Assembly: GCA_020650975.1 (NCBI GenBank)
Contig: JAIPMN010000425.1
Location: 5,139 to 69,138, forward strand
DNA from: Apostichopus californicus
Lineage: Eukaryota > Echinodermata > Holothuroidea > Aspidochirotida > Stichopodidae
Direction: 5' to 3'
Length of the DNA stretch: 64,000 nucleotides
The notes below the pieces were generated by a model, which was given only the letters and a program-made list of their open reading frames with translations, did no database searches and was not told the origin of the DNA. A program made the translations under genes and the position numbers. Positions 38,801 through 53,800 of this stretch are shown piece by piece. Position 1 is the stretch's first letter, and each line of letters begins with the position of its first letter.

Positions 38801-41800
38801 GTGTCAGTAGTTATAGGTTGATTAATCGTATACAGTGTCAAGTCTTAAAACGAAGAAGTTCCCCACATTTCCTGGAAAGGTTATTGTGTGCTAATTCTTG
38901 AGCTGGCTAAATATTTAGAACGTTTATTAAACATTGGGTTTATTTGTCAAAGTAAGGTCGCAGTAAACTAGGTCAAATTCAGGTAGAACGTTAAGATTCA
39001 TTTACAAAATGAACATACCTAATTAAAAAATAACTGGTTACTGTCTACAACTATAAACGATTGCTAAATCCCATGAATTTCTCTTAACCTATTGCAGTTA
39101 CTGACCATCTAACATCTACAATTCAATTAGAATAAAACTAAATTTAAAAAAATAAAATAAAAATTTACTAAAAGTAAATAATAAAGTAGAAATTCAAAAT
39201 CAGCTGCTTTAAGGATGACATTAAGAAAAGGTGTGTCTAAATACCTATTTTGAATTGAGACCTTTCCCAAATGTTGAAGATGATGATGATATTGTAAGTT
39301 AGATATACTGTATTGTAAGTGGGCCTCCTTTGCCTGACTACTTAACCTTATCTGCCAATGTGTTCTCTCACGATATTTTGTCCATTCCTTGTAACAATAT
39401 CTGACTCTAGGCTTCTCGTAAGCTGACCGTTACAGAGGAGGAGCTTGCACGGTCTGAGGAGAGGTCAGCAGCCTTCGAAAGGTAAGAGCACCCACCCCAC
39501 CCCCCCCCCCCCTCTGCTGAAATTCTTTTGTATGTATGTATGCATTTTAGATCCTACTGCAAGCAGGAACTTGCGAAGAAGCCATCATTGGTTGGCTTTT
39601 CAAAGCCGCAAGCTGACCAAAGTCAGTCTCTTAGATTCATATTTTAACGTCCATGATTATGAATTGTCAATTGTCAACAACTCTGTAACTGGACGACATA
39701 CATTAATCTTGGAGGGACTCGACTTCTATCAATCAATGATGCGAAACCCTACAGATAATTTTAGAATAAATTGATAAACCAGCTAAGTTGTACCTTGGGG
39801 GTTGAAAGGAGGTTTTGGAGGATAATAGTCCGGGGAGCGGTTAGTTTTCCGATCGACATCTGATGTAAAAACCGAGTGTGTTGAAATACGGGATGTAGTC
39901 TCCCAAGCTGGGTGTGAGACTCCTGGAGTCTGCGATCCACGCTTGGCCCAGATGTGCAGCGTGAACAGGGCCCCCCTAAATTTGCAACAGTTCTTTTATC
40001 CTACAGATATGCAGAAAAGGACTTTCACTTTTAAATGGTATCAAATGGGTCTGTTTCCCTCTGTTTTGTCAGTACCAGGAAAAGAAGTTAAAACAGTACA
40101 TGAGAAATGGATATAGGATCAAATTGGTTTTGATTTTGCAGCCTGGGTCTTGTTCTGTTGGGTGATTCGGCATTTATCTACCCATAGAATCAAGATATTA
40201 AATCAATCGATGGATTAATATGTTCCTATCGCCGAGAGTTTGTTTTCCTCTAGAAACATGTTTTCTTATAAACCATAGACCTATACTTTCTGTCAAGGCG
40301 TGTTCACTAATATTTTTTTGGGGGCTGGGGGGGGAGGGGAAGATTGGAAAATGTCTTCCGACATCCCAACAGTAGTAAAGCGAAGCGACAAATACAAAGT
40401 TATCTCTCGGGAGGTGGTATGTCCATGTGTGAGTCCAGTATATTAAACGGTAAATATTAAACTTTGTTGATATCGTTTTGATCGACAGTTCGCTTAGCCA
40501 AATGAAAGAGGAGCTCCACCAGTTGCACAACAATGTCAAATCCTTGGAAGCCCAGGAGGAGAAATTTACCGAGAATGAAGAAATGTATGAAAAAAAAGTC
40601 AGAGACTTGGAGGATAAACTCAAGGTGGTAAGTTGCTCTTCATCTTCCTCCCTGAGGTGGTTTTAAGATCCTCTGATAGGAATGTGATCCTGGTATGGGA
40701 TCACTGGATCATAACTTTGGATCAGGTTTTGAGTTTGAACTGTTTAATCTGTTGAGGGAACCTTTGTGATGGTTGTCGTTGTGTTTTGTGAATGTGACAC
40801 TTTGATTTGTAAATACGAAACAACTCAAGATACACACGGTGGAAATTTCCTTCATGTATGTGGTAAGTAGATCCGACTGTAAATTGAAAAGAGTCGTGTC
40901 GTTTTCTCTCGGAAGTCAAACGTCATTGCCAGGTACTAAACATTTGGTATAAAAGGTGCCAGGCTGAGAGGGTGGAGAGGGGGTGCGAGTGAGGATTTGT
41001 GAGAATTGTGAAGCAGTCGAATAAATCCAGCCTCGGATATCCCGTAGATCTCACAGTATACTGTATATTTGAGACGTTTGGAATGATCAGTTAGGAGACT
41101 TCTATTATTGTTCTAGTGTGGCATTGGGGGTGTCATTACCTGTAATAAGATGAACCTTGTGGACCGGCGCTCCACCCAGCGAGAGATCTCCTCCTTAATG
41201 GTATATACCTGTTTGATTTCCTTCCGTAGGCCGAGGATAGGGCAGACATTGCTGAGGAGTCTTTGAAGTCACTAAAGACATCACTAGACCAGTTGGAAGG
41301 TTTGTATTCTGAGCATTTTGTGTACTTAACACCGTGTCAACTTCATGATAATTCATTATACAAGATTACAGGTCCTCACTCTTTAGGAGGGTTAAACTTC
41401 AAGTGCTGTTTATCAAGCTATCTATCTACACATTGTCCCACACACACCTCCTATTTAGGACAGGACAGTCATTAACAGTTTTGAGAAGTTATGTGAGGAA
41501 TGTTAAATTGTACTCATAAATATATATACATATAGCATGGGAACTGAGAATAAGCTAAGGTCACGAGGGGGGGGATAATCAGATTCGAATTGTCACTCTG
41601 TGGCTGCAAGGGGAGCTATTCCGTATACTATTTTATTAAAATGGTGGGGAAGGGGGAGGGACAAACCATGCTGTTGTTGTGCTATTTGTTCATTCAGACA
41701 ATATTGTAGATGAACCAAATTTGTTTCAACTAGTAGTTTGTTTCAACAAATTTCAAAGTTTCAACAAAGTTTCAACAAATTTAAAAAAAAAGTAGTGTTT

Positions 41801-44800
41801 CAACAAATTAGTTTCAACCTAGTACTCAACCAGGATAATTTTCACATGAACAAACTTCAGGCCACTTGCTTACTGTAGTAACACGAAATGTGAGCACTAA
41901 GATAGGAGGCTGTGTGTTGACAGGAGATGTGTCACAGGCATAAGGTAGCAGAATGTTTTAAGGAAATCTGAATAAACTGATAAAGGGCAGAGGGGGGTTA
42001 GGGTCAGACGGTTAGAAGCTGTGATAAGAAGGGGTAGGGGTACAGTGTGGCACAAAAAGATGTTGCTTCTATTCAGCTGAAAAAGGTGGTTTAAAAAGCT
42101 ATCCTCTTAATCAGGCAGTAAAAATATTCCACCTGTTCCTACCTTCTTGCATCAAAGGAATTTACCCCTTTGTAAACGGTCTTTGTTTTGATAACTTTTG
42201 CCATAAAACCATTGACCGCCTTCTGGTTTAGGGTATTTATTGCACATTAAAGGATTTGAAATTTATGGAGGTTGAAATATGATGGGCATTTTCGGTGATT
42301 GAATTATAACTTTAAATTTTTCAAAAGAAATTTGATTAGTACCTTTGATTTAATGATTAGGGAAATGGTTTGAAGTTCAGACATTACTTCCAACATTCCT
42401 CTGTCTTTTAAAAGTCTTGTAGTTCTTGTAGTGGTTGCCATGGTTACCGGTGCTCCTTTGATAAACTGTGTAAGGCCTGCTGAAATTTCCAAAAATGGTC
42501 GATAGGGCCCTCACCTCGGTATATAAATACAATGCTTGAAAGGTCTATAAATTTGCGTGTGCACGTTTTGTGCATAAGGTGGTACGTACATCTGTCATAA
42601 TCTTCCCCGCAAAAGAAATGGCAACTCATCTGATCACTTCTAGATTGTAAAATGAGAATTTTAATTGACAGATCTTTGATGAGATTTCTTGCACCTGGTT
42701 TTGGAAAGTAAATTTTGCTTTAAAAAAAAAGAAGAAACGTAGAAGAAAAATTAGTAAAGAGAAGAGAAACAGACAACTCTTATCCAGAAAATGGTAGAAC
42801 TGCACCAAAAGACAGAAACTTGTAAACTGAGCTAAATTTTTGGAATATTCATTGAGCAGCTTAAAATCAGTAAAAAAACTTCCATATTAATATGTCAACC
42901 CAGCTTTAAAGTCTCTATTGATTCAAGAAGACGAATTAACCTGTGTTACTAGTGAGTTGTTTTTAACAAGAAGAAGAAAGAAAGAAAACACCCTTGAATA
43001 ATGTAGTAGTGCAGTGAGCTGTATTGTATGTTGCTGTGTTAGTACAGTTACTGCCTTAGCCTATCCTTTGCAAGCTAAGTTTTGCATATATATTTATGTG
43101 TACACGTTTATTATTGATTGATCCCTCTTGAATGAAAAAATTACAATGTTGTATCAATGTTGTACTCAGAAGAGCTCGTTATTTCCATATTGAATGTCCG
43201 GGCGAGTTTTTTTTTTTTCTCGCCAATGTGAGAGCTACCATATTTTTGCGTTTTGCATCACACATGAAAAGAAAAGAAAGAACCGTCATTTGTATCTGCA
43301 GGTTATAAATAATATCACATCGGTTGATTGATTATTTCTTCTCTCTCGACTGCCGTCGATATTATTGTGTTTCCCGTGTCAGTTTTGTCAGAGTCATGAT
43401 AGTTATTGAAGAGTTAGCAAGCCAGTCGGCGGCATGATGAAAATGTCTGACGATTGATATCGATTTGACGTGTGTCAAATAACAGACAGAAACGTTTGCC
43501 CGGAGTAAAAATGTTGTATTTGAGCTTTGCACCTTATACTGCATGGATGTGAGTTTAGTTATTTGGAGTGTTCTAGTAGAGGCATCTACTGTCTTCTGTG
43601 TTGCATGTAAAACAAGAGGAACAACTGTACTCTAGTTTCGTTTTCGTGTTGGGGCAGCGGGGCGTGTTTGAAGAATTTCCCCTCGACGACGGTATCTGTA
43701 CGCTGCCGTAGTCCTCTTGATACCGATTTGTTTGTCAGTTTCAAATAACAAACAGAGATGGTTTGTTTGACCAAGTCTCGATATCAACCTGCATGGGAGA
43801 AAGGTCATCTCTTTTCATTCCTTACACTTAACAAAAACCCACCACTTTTGTGTGACTTGTGTACATTTGCATGGGTTTGATTTGCACGGGGGACCTGACC
43901 CATTTGATGATCTGTGGAAGTTTAGTAGACCCTGTACGACCTCTAACCACCACATGTGGTATAGTAGGAATATCAGTAACAAAAAAAAAAGGAAAGGTGG
44001 TAGATCGGTGACAGCCACAAAGTTCAAACTCGTTATGAATCGGTGCTTTATCAGAGAGAGCGCCCAGGAAACTGCAAATGTTGACTGAGATAAGCATGGT
44101 TGCACTGTGACCTTACTGTAAGGAGCAAAGTTTAATGCCAGTGAATCCTAACGGAAGTATAGTGAGTAATAGATAGGAAATCCTATGTGGGATTATTCTT
44201 ATTGTTGTTTTAACTCCTTTTACAATTTAAAAGCGGGGGAGGAGTGTTGAGGCATGATGTTGGGGGGGGGGGTGGTGGGGGTAGGGCATAGGAGCAAGAG
44301 TAGTGAAGCATGAAAGCATGAATTTTTTTTTAGCTACTTTTGTTTTGTGTTGTTCACCCACAACTGAAAAAATCATAACAAAGATTTGCTATCCTGCAAC
44401 TTCTCTCTATTTTGAGATCCTCCATTCACAGACAATCCACATTGTAAACATAATTGTTAAGGTTGCAGTAAATTTGAGATATGGTATAAAATAATTTGCA
44501 TAAATTTAGTTTCACCTTTTGTAGTTTCATTACACCGTAATACTACAGAATGTTGTCTCATCATCAAGAACAACATCTCTTTCCCCTTTCCCATGCCCCA
44601 ACCTTATAAAAAATCTGTCACTCTTAATATGTGACATTAATAGGTTAAGGCATGGCTTATTGATTTCTTTTGGGTGGGAGAGGGGTAGATAAAGGGGAGT
44701 AAGTACGCCAACTTCCTAAATTTGAATCGGAAAGGGATATTTCACTTTACGAACCTTTATGAAACAAACGATAAGTCTTAAAGTTTTTGGAATGTCTTCA

Positions 44801-47800
44801 TAAGATACATGTCATTGATTCCAACTAACTCATCCACCCTCCTACTACTCCTTCACGAATTGTCTGCCAGTCTTGTACCATTTATGATATTGGATGTAGT
44901 TTTGCAAGTTTTTTGCTTTGTTATGATAATAACACAGTTATTAACACTAAACAAAAGAACAACCAAAAACAAAACAAAAACATCAGAGACAGAAGGAACC
45001 CCCCTCCTCAGGCCCGGATGGATTCCCAGCCAACGGATGGTAAGGAATAAACATCTTTCTCATCTTTTTACTGTTCCTCTGGTTACAAATAGGGTTGATA
45101 ATATCAATTATTATTCGCTCCTCTTAAGATATTACGGGGATTGTACAACGAATACTTTTGAACGGTATCGGGGGTTATGGGCGATAAAGGTTTGTCATTT
45201 CTGTAGTCCTGAATGTTTAGTTCGTCTTGCATTTGCTACCAACGTCAGATTTGGTATTTTACTGTACTCATTCTCTGAGCAAAATAAATTATGTCATGTA
45301 AGACAAGTAGTCCCAAAGCCCTAACCCCTCCCCTTCCCCACCCCAAAATGGAAAGCAAAAGTAAAGTGTCAGGATGTATATGGAGATGATCTCCTCACTT
45401 TATCAGGTATATCCGTGATTTCTTTTCTACCTGGGGGACAAAAACTATTATCCTAACACACTGTAGCATATGCAAACTGGAGCCTATACCGCAATTTTTT
45501 ACAAAGTTCTGTGATTTAGTTTTACCCCATGCTCATCCCTGCTGTATGTTGCAGAATATTTGCCTCGATGACGTCACATACCTCTTAATGTAGCAAGAAT
45601 TTATTTGACTCTGAAATGCTTAAAACATGCAATTTATGTGGCGATGTATGCATGCAGTACAGAACCTCAAACTGAGAACCCCTCCTCGCCTTAATGAGTA
45701 GGAACTGAATAGTGAGACCGTTTTCGTTATATGCTGGTACGACGATTATCTTTATATGAAATCTCCATGTACAGTACTGTGAGTTAGTTTCACATGCTTT
45801 CAATATATTACCGTGTGACAGACATTTCTGTTAGCATTTAATAGTGCTTCAATGTTTCTATTGGACACTGTGCATAGAACTTAAAGCAGCGGTCTTGCAT
45901 TGGATCGCAAGAACTTCCGCTTTCACAATTGCAGCTCATCAGCTGATAAAACCAAATTTTGTTGCTTTTATTGATATTTTAGTGAATAAACATTTGGGTC
46001 ATGGTTTATCTCATTCGCGAAAGTATCTGTGTGAGATAATTGGTCAGAATTTGATACATTCTTTGTCAATAGTTGGTTAGCTCTCTTTGAGTGTGATTAG
46101 AACAAATGGGACAGGCTGATCTGTGACAGTGATATTAGAATAATGTCCTTTTGGTAAAAAATTGTCATCGAGTGCAGAGTGTCACTTTAAATATCTGCTG
46201 CATATTTTATAATCCAATAAATTTCGGTTTTAGCGTTGTTGACAGAGCCTTTGCCCAGCCTTCCGATCTTTAAGTAGCAGTACTTGTAGGGTGGATCTTT
46301 AAACAAATATACCTTATATAAGTATTTAAACAAAAAATGGAGATCCTTAGAAAGAATGAAAGAGGAACAGGCAGGGTTCAAAGTTGACAAGAATGACATG
46401 TACATGTTCAGGAGTACACCAGGATTGTTCATCTCAATAATATTGTCTGTTTCTACAGTATGTAGCATACAATGTACATGATGCGTGTATGATTTGCACA
46501 GGTATCAAATGATGTGGAGTACCTGCTGTGATGGTAACATGTTGTTGGCATTCTTCCTTTTGAACACAAGATTCTTCCAAAAAAGTGAGAGCAAATATAA
46601 GAGATTCATCCATAATATACCTTAAATACAACATTTGTTAATAAAATGTTATTTATACATGTGTGCTATACCTGGATAGCAAACCAAAATTTAAATAATC
46701 TTGCAATGAGAAATTTTTATGCGCGGTGGGTGTCAATTGCCTTTTGTGGAGGATGGGAGATGAAGGGAAGGGGATTGGAAGTGTTTGTTAAGGAAGGTTA
46801 TGCCATTGGTCGGTTTATTACTTGGAATGCAAATGGTCAGCCAGTCAAGTCAACCCTCATCAATTCGTCTCCCGCAAAATGTTTGTTTGGTTTTCGCAAA
46901 AGAGAACTTTTTATAAACTGTCAAACTTTATGCCTTACTGAAGGGTGGTGTTGCTTTTTATAAACTGTCAAACTTTATTCCTTACTGAAGGGTGGTGTTG
47001 CTGTTAATGTGATTAGAGAGACTAGAGTTACAGATGACTTGTGGTTTCAGGTTTTTTGAAGGACATTTTATGACTCAGAAATATGCCTTCCCCTCTCTCT
47101 TTCCCCTTCACATTAAAGCTCTCTGAGGTTTCATTCGTTTAGTTCAGCCGTGACTCACGGACGAATGTGTGAAAGTCACTGTGTTTGTGTATATTATTAC
47201 AGTGGTGTCTGTAATCCAATACTGCAACTAACTGCATTAATGTCAGCTCCACCCTCGTAGTCTGTGCAATATCGTTATTATCAGGATTTAAAGAAAAATT
47301 GTCCATCTGTGCACTTCATTGCAATTTCTTCCTCGTGAGTGTGTTCCGAACGTAAAACGTGGTGTGGGAAGATTAGAGCGATGGGATTGGTCAGCTTGGT
47401 AATTGTAATAACAATTGTGTGGTACGTGTGGAAAGCTATTAAACATCGCTGGAATTAGAGATCTTCAAACCCTGAAAGGAAAGGAAAAACTCCCCGTCAA
47501 GAAAATAGTAGAATTTCAGATGTCTCAGCTGTCTGTTCACATATCTCCCCGTGGCAACGTGCAAGATTTGACAAAGGCGGGAAGTAGTCTGCGTTTGACG
47601 GATGCGCAAGTTTCAGGGTTTTGACATTGGGAGTGTTTACAGGGTTGCCTAGAGCTCTAGGTAATATATTATTGAAGCCTATGACCAGCTGATGTCAATA
47701 AGGTTTTAAGAAAAGATGCCATTGATAACAATTTATAGCTGGACTCACATGAAAGTTGAGGATGTAAGGATTGGAGCCACCAAGTGGGGGGTGGGGAAGG

Positions 47801-50800
47801 GGGGGAGTTGCAGAGGATGGACATATAGAAGAAATAGCTTTTGGCATTTTCATGATTCCAGCATGATCTTGTAGGGACTTTGAATTTAATGAGTTAAAAT
47901 ATTGACCAAAGGGAAAATTTGTTCTTCTTTTGGTATAAAGAATATCTTAAGCTCTACTTGAAATTAGGTCCTATTTTCTCAGTTTAGATTGGGTCGCAGA
48001 AAACCTTTGGTGGAATACGTTTTGTCATGACATGATTTCTGCTATGACTCACCTCCAGAAATACCAGTTTGTGTTGGATTTGATGTCCGAATTTCTGTTT
48101 TACCAACCCCCCCCCCCCCATCTCCTCCCCAAATCTGATATTTAACAAGATATTCGACATGATTTAATTTCATTCCGTGGACATTAATACAGAGATTTCA
48201 CATCAATTCCTTGTAAAAATGTAGTTCCAAATCATTTCAAACTCAGTTTTGCTCGGAGATTTTTGGTCCATTTTGGTTGTTAAAATACTTGTGTAGTACA
48301 GACTGTTGATTTCGTTGTGGCTTCTGAGTTATCCCATGTGAGAATATCAAATGAATTTGTTATCGCACATTCCCTGGCTGTTATGTTTACAGTAAATCTC
48401 TCTGTTTAAGTAGAAAACTATGTCAAGCAAAGATACAATTGCAACAATGGCGCAGTCAGGTACAACAAGTTCATTGTTGGTAGGATATTAACTTGACTAT
48501 TAACATTATGATGCTATATCTATAGTGTATTACATGCTTGTGTACTAAACCAATATATGTACGGATAGAATGATCACTTTCCAGGCGTACACAAACCACC
48601 ACAGTGGTTAGACAGGAAGCCAAAAAAGACTTTGTATCATGCCAAGTGCTTGTAGGTGTATACCTTTGGTTTATGTGTTTAACTGACATTTACTTTATGG
48701 TAGCTGGATGTCGATGCTAAAGCAATATAACGGCACAGACAGGGGTGCCTGGGCACAATCCCTACATGGTCATGCATTATAATAGGTAACAGACAAACTG
48801 TACTGAGAGAGGGTACTCACGTATTAAATAAATGGTGGGAGCTTTAATGGTGGGAGCTTTGTTACGTACAGTAGGGGGTGTGTAACGTTTACCCTGCAAG
48901 AAATGTGGCGGTGGCAGTCGTCCCACGAGACGGTCACTGTACCAGGATAATATACAGTATGGTGCGTGGTGATGGCAGTCGCCACCTGCACAGGGTACAG
49001 TATGATACTGAGTATGGCATGTTTTGATCAGTGTGGAGAAATAGTACAGCACTCCCAGGTATTGTGAGCTTGGGAAACTTTGGGTTATATTGTCTGGTCA
49101 TCGCTATGTAGATTGTAAAATGAATATTCACGTCTGGTCATTGCTATGTAGATTGTAAAATGGATAGTCACCGACAAAGCTATGACTCTGGAAATATGAT
49201 AGGTTGGTATATATAGGCAGTAGTGTGTTGTGTGATGATGGCAGCTACCAACTGGTTTGGGTTCTTAGGAAAGATATATTCTGTAATTCAGTTTTTTGAT
49301 GTTTGCTGCTTCCAGCTTTGAACAAAGGCTGAAATGATCTTGCTGCAAGCTACTGCTGATCTTTTTCCCTCTCCCATCACAGCGCCTTTCCTCTCTCTCA
49401 TCTCTCCCCACCCCCCCCTCATCCTCTGCACGCTTAGTTGTAGCCAAGGTAATTCTAGCCAGTTTGATGAAAGAAGTTAATTTTGCAGTTACTGTTTTTT
49501 TTTCCTCGTCAGTTGTACTTCACATTTTCTGTCTTCTGATAGAACTTTGTAAGATTATCTCCCCGACTATTGTTTTGCTTCAAGCGTCTATCGGATGTCT
49601 GTTGTCAAATATGGTATGTACTGCCTCATTATATTCACCAGATAGTCCGACCAAAGTTAAAGCAGCCGGTTACTCTTTCCGTGGTAACATCTCTCGAAAC
49701 ACACATTTTCACTTGGGCACAAGATGTGATTCTACCCCTGTACGTTTTAATGTACTGCAGATTTCAAAATTCCAGAGAAAAAACATTTTCTTTTTATAAG
49801 AGACATGAGCACTTTAGCGTAGGCTTTGCTAACGAATCTCTCCAGTCGCAGGTGTACCAACGCCTTTCCTTTTCTTCATATGTGAACGAGGGAGATGAAT
49901 GCAAAACTCCCATGATAACCAGGGACAGCTAATTGACAGCTTGTTACACCTCTCTTGGCGGAGGGGAAACACTAACTGGTCATAGCGGCCCGTTTAAATT
50001 TTAAAAAAGTTCACCTCGTAGGAAGTGAGACGGTCTCCTTTCGGTTGTCAAGAGCAACCAGCTGCTTTAAGTTTAATTGTTTCCATGGTAATGCATATCT
50101 GTCAAAAAAGGCGCTGCAAATATAAATCTTTGAAGCAGTCAGAATTGGCTAGAATGATCTCCCTCTTCTCCCCCCTATTCCCATCTTCTCCCCTCCTCTT
50201 CTCCCCTCACCCCTCCCTAGCATCATTGGTGTCACCATCCCTTTGCAAGACTCAAAACTCTCCGTTACCACGCAAGGTACTGTTGTATCTCCTAACATAC
50301 AACTGCATGATGCACAACCTGTACAAGGGAATTTTGTTATTGGGTTTGAAAGTTGCAACCGGTCATATCTTCCACAAGCGACTTCAAGATGCTCATTTTT
50401 TCACTGAATGTAACATGATTAAACCGCTGGTGAAGAAAATTCAAAAATAGAGGACAATTTAATGTCTCTGTTCCGATTATATTAAACAGTTGAACTTTGT
50501 GGCTATCTGTGACATCTCTCTAAAGTCAGATATTTTATGGTAAAACCGTTCTCAAACAGCATTTCAACAAATATGATCAGAATACTTTTTTGCCTTGAAG
50601 ATAGGGAGAGGGAAGGAAAAGAGTTTAGCGTCAATGCTGAAATGCCTTCGGCTTCCGACTGGGATCCAGAGAAAGCTATAAATTATAAATATCTAATTTG
50701 TCTTGCATGTCTATGTTGTAGATGGTTTTTGGCTGTTCCTTTGTTTGCTTGATGTTAAAATATGTGAAATGCCCTCCCCCTTCTCCCCCCCTCCCCCTCC

Positions 50801-53800
50801 TATTTAAATCAGTTTTCATTGCCTTTACTTAAAATTGCATTCAGTGTTGCTGGAAAAGTCATCAAGAAGTTTATCAAAGTTTGTCCTCAAATATCACCCT
50901 TTCATGGTCTAACATATAAAAAATATATACAAAGAAGTGATTACATCATCCCCTCCCTCCCCCATCCCCTCCCCCACCCCCTCATTGGGTACTGTCATCT
51001 TAATGTTCCAAGGTGAATATGCTATGACCAGTTTGTGCAGTCAGTCATCTGTTTGGGGATCACCATGGGATCAGGACAGTTAAGAAGACTGTATTTAAAA
51101 ATAGTTTCAGCTGTTGGAATGTGATGAAGAATGTTGTTTCCCAAACCGGGATGAAACATGGGTTGATTGACATTCAAATTTGATACAAATAATACACAAA
51201 AAATACATATTCAAGTTTGATGTGACCTTAAACTGAGAAAATTCCAAATTTTCCTAAATAGACATATTCATGTTTGACAGACAGACAGACAACACATACC
51301 TGGCTGTTGATATGTGTGAATCATGTAATGCTAGGGACACTGCATTAGTTTACTGTTTCTGATATAATATCGAACTAATATTAATGTGTTTTAGTCTATT
51401 TACATAGACCTGTTGTATTTATCAGAAAAAGTACACAATAGATCATAAATACACACCAATGCTAGTTGCTTTGTTTGATTGATTGATTGATGGATGGTTG
51501 TTTGTTGTACCCACTACCATGCTTGTCTTCCCTCCCCCCCCCTCACTTATCTCCCTCTCCCCTCCTCAATCCCCCAATCTGTAGCCCTGGTCGTGGGTAG
51601 TCTGCCTCGTCAATAGAGTTGGGTTTCATCATGGAATACTTCAAAGATTTCATCAAGTTTCCTCAAGTTTAGTGAAGTGAAAGCACAGTCTAGAATAGGG
51701 GAAACCTACGAGTAATTTTCCAAATCGGTTGCAAGGTGATGAACAGGTAACAAAATGAGAAGGGGTTGGGGATTAGGGCTGGGGGGGGGGAACTAATATG
51801 TGTAGGGGAATGAATGGTAGGCCAGGGAGAGATAAGAAATCTAATGCAGAAAAAAGAGATTGTACAATGGAGCAGCTTATAATGATAAACATTACATTAC
51901 ATTATAATCAACAAAATCATTGATGATACTGTAGGAGATGCTAACAGGCATTACTTTCTTTTCATCTATGTTGAATCTGTGAAGTTGAAAATCTATACAT
52001 TTGATTGACCACTATGAGCTGGGGTGAATGTTGACCATGTGAACTTTGAAAATTTTAAGAAGAAACAAAACATGATGATATCATTTTCACCAATTTTTTC
52101 TTTTGGTCCATAATGTGGTATGAAATAATGTAATTACTGATATTGTCTGGCGCTCATCTATGAATTAGTTTCTTTGTTGGCTAGACAGAAAGTATCACTT
52201 GCAAAAATTTCTTGGAAAATGTACTTCCCTCCACATATATATATATTTTTCTGTGGTGTGCCACGACATAGTTGGTCAAACCAAATGATCAAAAGATATT
52301 GTAGAAGGATCAGTGGCCTATGTGCATTCCTACTGACAGAATAGACACACCCAATTTTGAACATTGTCAGTATCTAGTCTAGTCTCTGACTGTGGTAAAG
52401 GATAATGAGATCACAGAGTGCCTAAATACCATGTATATTATTATCCCTGCCTGCCTGTGTGTGGTTAACTTCCCACACAGTCACAAAACCAGGCACAGGT
52501 ACAAATGCTTTGCATTCCTGACATAGCTTGTAAGCTAAGCCACTGGGTGTAAATTGTTTGTACTATCAAACAACTATATCTGGGGATTATTTAGTAGAGG
52601 GGGCTGTACACTTTTAAGATTGATGGTAGGTTGGAAGTGTATGAAATAATATGTGTGTCATTTCAGTGCAGTGTTTTTACTGTATATGTGAGTGAGTTAC
52701 TGTGTAAGAATATTCATGCTCATCAACCATTTTAGATGTTACATTGTACAGTGTCTATAACTAAAATAAATTGCTAAAGTGACTCCACATCACTTTCAAA
52801 TTTACATATAGGAGAGAATTCTCACAGTGTGCTCATGTGAACTTCTTAATAATCCGGAATTCCGGGGTGATTTGTAATTTATGCTAATTTATGCAATAAA
52901 ATTACTTGCTGAAGAGTGTATGAAAGCTCTAAGCCATCACTGACATGTATTTTTTTCTTACTTACTTGTAAGTTTGTAAGCGGTGGCTGGTCATCGTGTT
53001 TTATTAATAGCTATTGTATGAAGCCATGAAAACATGACAAAACTAAGAGAACTGTCCGAGAAAGATATTTATTCCTCTGGTAGTGAACAGAGAAAACCTT
53101 CAAATAAACTTCTGAAAATTGAAGAAAAAAATAATATAAATGAATAACCCACACAATAGCTTGTTCTTGTGTCTCCATGTTAAACTAAAAGATAAAAATT
53201 GTGTGACATGCTTAGTGTTTGCTTTTCAAATTGATCAATTCTTTTACCAGGCCTAAAAATTTTGTGTTATTCTTTTCTTTTCTTTTTTGGCTTTCATAGT
53301 GGTTGACAGATGCATAGTCTCTGAATATGTTAAGTTTCCTGGTGAACTTGTTTCCCTAGTCTGTGCTTTTGTTGTTAGTCAGGACTGGGTGGCAGGGGGA
53401 GGGGGTGCTTTTGTAGTGGTGGCATATATAAGAACATGAAGAATAGGGGAGTTGATTGGCTACTGATTGGCCAATTGGAATATTGATTGGCCATTGATTT
53501 GTTGTAAAATTTTTGTAGATTGCAAAGCATTTTCTGAATTTAAACTACCAGAATGAAAGGTCACCAGTCTTGACCCAAATTTAAATTTTTCTGAAAATTG
53601 AGAGTTTTTCATTTAAATACTGTGTTCCTCGAAGATCTTCCTCTCCAAATGTCGTTTCTAGTAGGGGGTGGGGGGGTAGTAGGAGGCAATATGATTGACC
53701 TTTAAGGGTGAAACGTACAGAAGTAACCCATTCCACACATATCTGTTGTGGTTCATATGTAGAATCCCTCCAATCTGTTTTATAATCTTTTAACTGGATT

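Larger units (their letters stand above)
35056..39410 (+). other. TPM: Intron 5 (exon 5b to exon 6), 4.4 kb
   Basis: No tropomyosin exon is recognised. It has a purine-rich tract right after 5b, a candidate minus-strand exon of unknown nature (35604-35771), poly-G runs near 36239 and 37240, a 15-bp tandem triplet (36988-37032) and a GAT microsatellite (37713-37752). From 37.8 to 39.4 kb it is plain AT-rich sequence with few CpG. Confidence 0.7.

Noticed and set aside
44809-45324. Open frame of 171 codons in intron 8
   Set aside because: There is no domain, and it contains Lys/Thr-rich low-complexity from an AAAC-rich stretch. No matching splice context.
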